DNA from: a virus
Virus record (IMG/VR): IMGVR_UViG_3300008738_000029
Coordinates: 1-21,109 of that record
DNA: 21,109 nucleotides
Direction: 5' to 3' (one strand)
Position 1 is the stretch's first letter; every line of letters begins with the position of its first letter. Below the pieces are notes generated by a model. It saw nothing but the letters and a program-made list of their open reading frames with translations, was not told the origin of the DNA and made no database searches. Below, one piece after another: positions 19,663 to 21,109 of the stretch. The translations under genes and the position numbers were made by a program.

Positions 19663-19841
19663 TGGACGATATACTAGATGAAAACTTTGATAAGTTAAAT
19701 GATAAAGAACAAGAACATTTTACTAAAGAATATAAAATAAAAACTGTTTCTTCAGTAGCCGATTGGTTGGAAGATGAAGAAGAAGGATTAAAATTATTTG
19801 ATGAGATGCAAAGATATTATAAAAGTTTAGGAGATATTTAA
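19662..19841 (+). CDS. Small acidic helical protein (59 aa)
   Basis: A Glu/Asp-rich peptide (DKLNDKEQEHFTKEYKIK, SSVADWLEDEEEGLKLFDEM) with likely helices. Its ATG shares one base with the stop of the 65-aa gene and its stop shares one base with the next ATG, with GGAGAATG as ribosome site. Strong acidity is common in early phage inhibitors of host enzymes, but that is a general remark and no target can be named. Confidence 0.7.
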   Translation: MDDILDENFDKLNDKEQEHFTKEYKIKTVSSVADWLEDEEEGLKLFDEMQRYYKSLGDI

Positions 19842-20065
19842 TGAGTTTACCATCAGAGATACAGAGCATGGAAGAAGACAGACATGAAGAAAATATTATA
19901 ACAAGAGCAATAGATATTTACAGAGACTACCAAGCTCTGATGGCAGGACAGAGTATAGAAACAGAAGAACAAAATAAAAAAAGATTTTTAGATTTATGTT
20001 TGGAAACAGAACAAGATGCTCAAGAGTTATGGCAAGAGTGTGAAAATTTAGGAGAAATGAAATGA
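19841..20065 (+). CDS. Small acidic hypothetical protein (74 aa)
   Basis: Helical, Glu-rich protein (IQSMEEDRHEENIITRAIDIYRDYQALM, RFLDLCLETEQDAQELWQE). TAGGAG lies in the end of the preceding gene. Its stop overlaps the next start as ATGA. No recognised domain. Confidence 0.65.
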   Translation: MSLPSEIQSMEEDRHEENIITRAIDIYRDYQALMAGQSIETEEQNKKRFLDLCLETEQDAQELWQECENLGEMK

Positions 20066-20268
20066 TAACACAGATAAGAAAAGCAAATGGTGAAACATAT
20101 AAAGAATATTATTGTGATGTAACTGTGTGTTGGTCTGGTAATAATTATGAAGCAAAGAACAAAGAAGAATATGTGCAGTCTGTAAAGGAATGTTTTCTTG
20201 AGGAGTATGGCATAGTATTAACTGATAAGGAAATAAGTAATATAAAAGAGGGGAATTATTATGACTAA
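20062..20268 (+). CDS. Small hypothetical protein (68 aa)
   Basis: MITQIRKANGETYKEYYCDVTVCWSGNNYEAKNKEEYVQ shows an alternating beta pattern followed by a helix. The start overlaps the previous stop by four bases (ATGA) and uses GGAG upstream. Two Cys are close to each other in the putative strand. Not recognised. Confidence 0.65.
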   Translation: MITQIRKANGETYKEYYCDVTVCWSGNNYEAKNKEEYVQSVKECFLEEYGIVLTDKEISNIKEGNYYD

Positions 20269-20437
20269 AGAACAAATACTAGATAAACTATATCAAGCAA
20301 GAGACTATGCGTCAGATGCTATGAATGTTGCCAATCAAGCAAGTGAGTTGGCATCAGAAGCAGAAACACAAGCGATAGAAACATATGATAATGTATGTGA
20401 TGCTATTAGCATGGTAGAGGAATTAAAAGATGACTAA
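20261..20437 (+). CDS. Small Ala/Glu-rich helical protein (58 aa)
   Basis: MTKEQILDKLYQARDYASDAMNVANQASELASEAETQAIETY has hydrophobic residues and Ala at heptad-like spacing and is likely a helical coiled coil. GAGGGG lies eight bases before the ATG. It overlaps the upstream gene by eight bases (ATGACTAA), and its own end overlaps the next gene in the same way. Function is unknown. Confidence 0.7.
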   Translation: MTKEQILDKLYQARDYASDAMNVANQASELASEAETQAIETYDNVCDAISMVEELKDD

Positions 20438-20633
20438 TAAAGAAAGAGCAGAAAGAATTAAGAAAGCATTATCTCTTGGAGAGCAAGAAGATAAAGGTAA
20501 TAAATATTATAGAGTAGCAGATGTGTTAAGTGATTTAAGACATTACTGTGATGAAAATAATATTGATTGGTTTGATGAAGTTAATACAGCAGATTTATAT
20601 TATGATGAGGAGAATGAAGATGAAAACATATAA
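20430..20633 (+). CDS. Small acidic hypothetical protein (67 aa)
   Basis: MTNKERAERIKKALSLGEQE then KYYRVADVLSDLRHYCDENNIDWFDEVNTADLYYDEENEDENI. The N-terminal half is basic and helical, the C-terminal half strongly acidic. The 8-nt overlap ATGACTAA links it to the 58-aa gene. No family is recognised. Confidence 0.65.
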   Translation: MTNKERAERIKKALSLGEQEDKGNKYYRVADVLSDLRHYCDENNIDWFDEVNTADLYYDEENEDENI

Positions 20634-20835
20634 AGTAGATGACATAATTGAAAATGTAGATACTAAAGATTACAATGGTGATTATACAGCTATTAATGTA
20701 AATGATATTCAGGGTAAAATATCTTTATGTGGTATTGGTGGCTCTGATGATGATTTTATTGAAGATGGATTTTTACCCAAAGGAAAATATATTTTATTTA
20801 GAGCAATTAAAGTTATTGAAATAGAGGGGGATTAA
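20620..20835 (+). CDS. Small hypothetical protein (71 aa)
   Basis: MKTYKVDDIIENVDTKDYNGDYTAINVNDIQGKISLCGIGGSDDDFIEDGFLPKGKYILFRAIKVIEIEGD. The pattern is beta-rich with an acidic surface. The start at 20620 has GGAG eight bases upstream, and the 14-bp sequence GGAGAATGAAGATG here recurs at the last gene of the window. It overlaps the previous gene by 14 bases. An earlier in-frame ATG would only translate another gene out of frame. Confidence 0.65.
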   Translation: MKTYKVDDIIENVDTKDYNGDYTAINVNDIQGKISLCGIGGSDDDFIEDGFLPKGKYILFRAIKVIEIEGD

Positions 20836-20838
20836 AAG

Positions 20839-20979
20839 ATGAATGAAGATTTATACGAAATGAGTAATAAGTTATTAGCTTTTTGTGAGAAGTATAAAGA
20901 TGAAATTCCTTATGATGACTTAAATAATTTCCATGAGTTATGGAGTAGAATTTATAATAATTTACAAACAGGAGAATGA
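20839..20979 (+). CDS. Small helical hypothetical protein (46 aa)
   Basis: MNEDLYEMSNKLLAFCEKYK followed by DEIPYDDLNNFHELWSRIYNNLQTGE, an amphipathic acidic helix pair. AGGGGG lies upstream, three bases after the previous stop. It is followed immediately by the last gene. Not recognised. Confidence 0.65.
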   Translation: MNEDLYEMSNKLLAFCEKYKDEIPYDDLNNFHELWSRIYNNLQTGE

Positions 20980-20981
20980 AG

Positions 20982-21109
20982 ATGTTCCTAGTAACATATA
21001 AAATCCAAGATGGAGAGCATGAATACCATGAGTACTCTTGGTTCTCTATGGGTACTCAATCTGATTATGATGTGGGAGTTATTAAAGATAAGGTACTGAT
21101 AGAGGAAGT
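20982..21109 (+). CDS. Partial gene, MFLVTYKIQDGEHEY type (42+ aa, cut by the window edge)
   Basis: The frame starts with GGAG eight bases upstream and runs off the right edge. MFLVTYKIQDGEHEYHEYSW resembles the opening of short proteins frequent in phage early regions. Their role is unknown. The C-terminus cannot be judged. Confidence 0.6.
   Translation, partial: MFLVTYKIQDGEHEYHEYSWFSMGTQSDYDVGVIKDKVLIEE

Noticed and set aside
20048-20275. Minus-strand frame of 75 aa in the rightward array
   Set aside because: Leu/His/Tyr-rich antisense of two coupled plus-strand genes.

Overview
This window is a piece of an AT-rich genome of a tailed double-stranded DNA phage, most likely marine. That assignment rests on protein resemblance: the major capsid, decoration, portal, zinc-ribbon and GYGAAR-type small proteins look like those common in ocean viral metagenomes. 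The tail-adaptor-like genes, and the absence of any tail-tube, sheath or tape-measure gene in the window, lean towards a short-tailed (podovirus-like) virion. No integrase, polymerase or host gene is visible and the host cannot be named.

Layout. From 16206 leftwards everything is on the minus strand and reads as one virion-assembly block in transcription order: small terminase, a 65-aa gene, large terminase, lysozyme-like protein, portal, a cluster of very small genes (one basic peptide, a TM protein, a short lipoprotein, a Cys protein), a GroES-like co-chaperonin, scaffold, 161-aa head protein, decoration-like protein, major capsid, two small beta-rich structural proteins, a tail adaptor, five tiny basic proteins, a second tail/adaptor protein, a zinc-ribbon protein and finally a long repetitive fibre gene that leaves the window at base 1.

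The centre (about 16273-18084) is a control region. It holds an isolated G-run/C-run inverted repeat next to the small terminase, a short plus-strand gene converging on a minus-strand gene with two back-to-back intrinsic terminators, four 18-bp iterons, a dispersed 22-bp Fur-box-like motif, and an 11-bp tandem motif (ATCTACATAAA-like) found upstream of three separate transcription units.

The right part (18085-21109) is a plus-strand array of small genes, probably expressed early. It starts with an OB-like small protein and a Cys-rich Gp88-family protein, followed by about eleven tightly packed genes of 29-93 aa of unknown role, including a 29-aa one-span membrane peptide.

Genes are extremely packed: twelve junctions share exactly one base between stop and start (TAATG or TAGTG), suggesting coupled translation. 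The most unusual points are the 1-nt-overlap chain of tiny basic proteins sharing short motifs, the 4-residue repeat arrays of variable copy number in the fibre, the three copies of the 11-bp tandem promoter-like motif, and the iteron plus Fur-like array.
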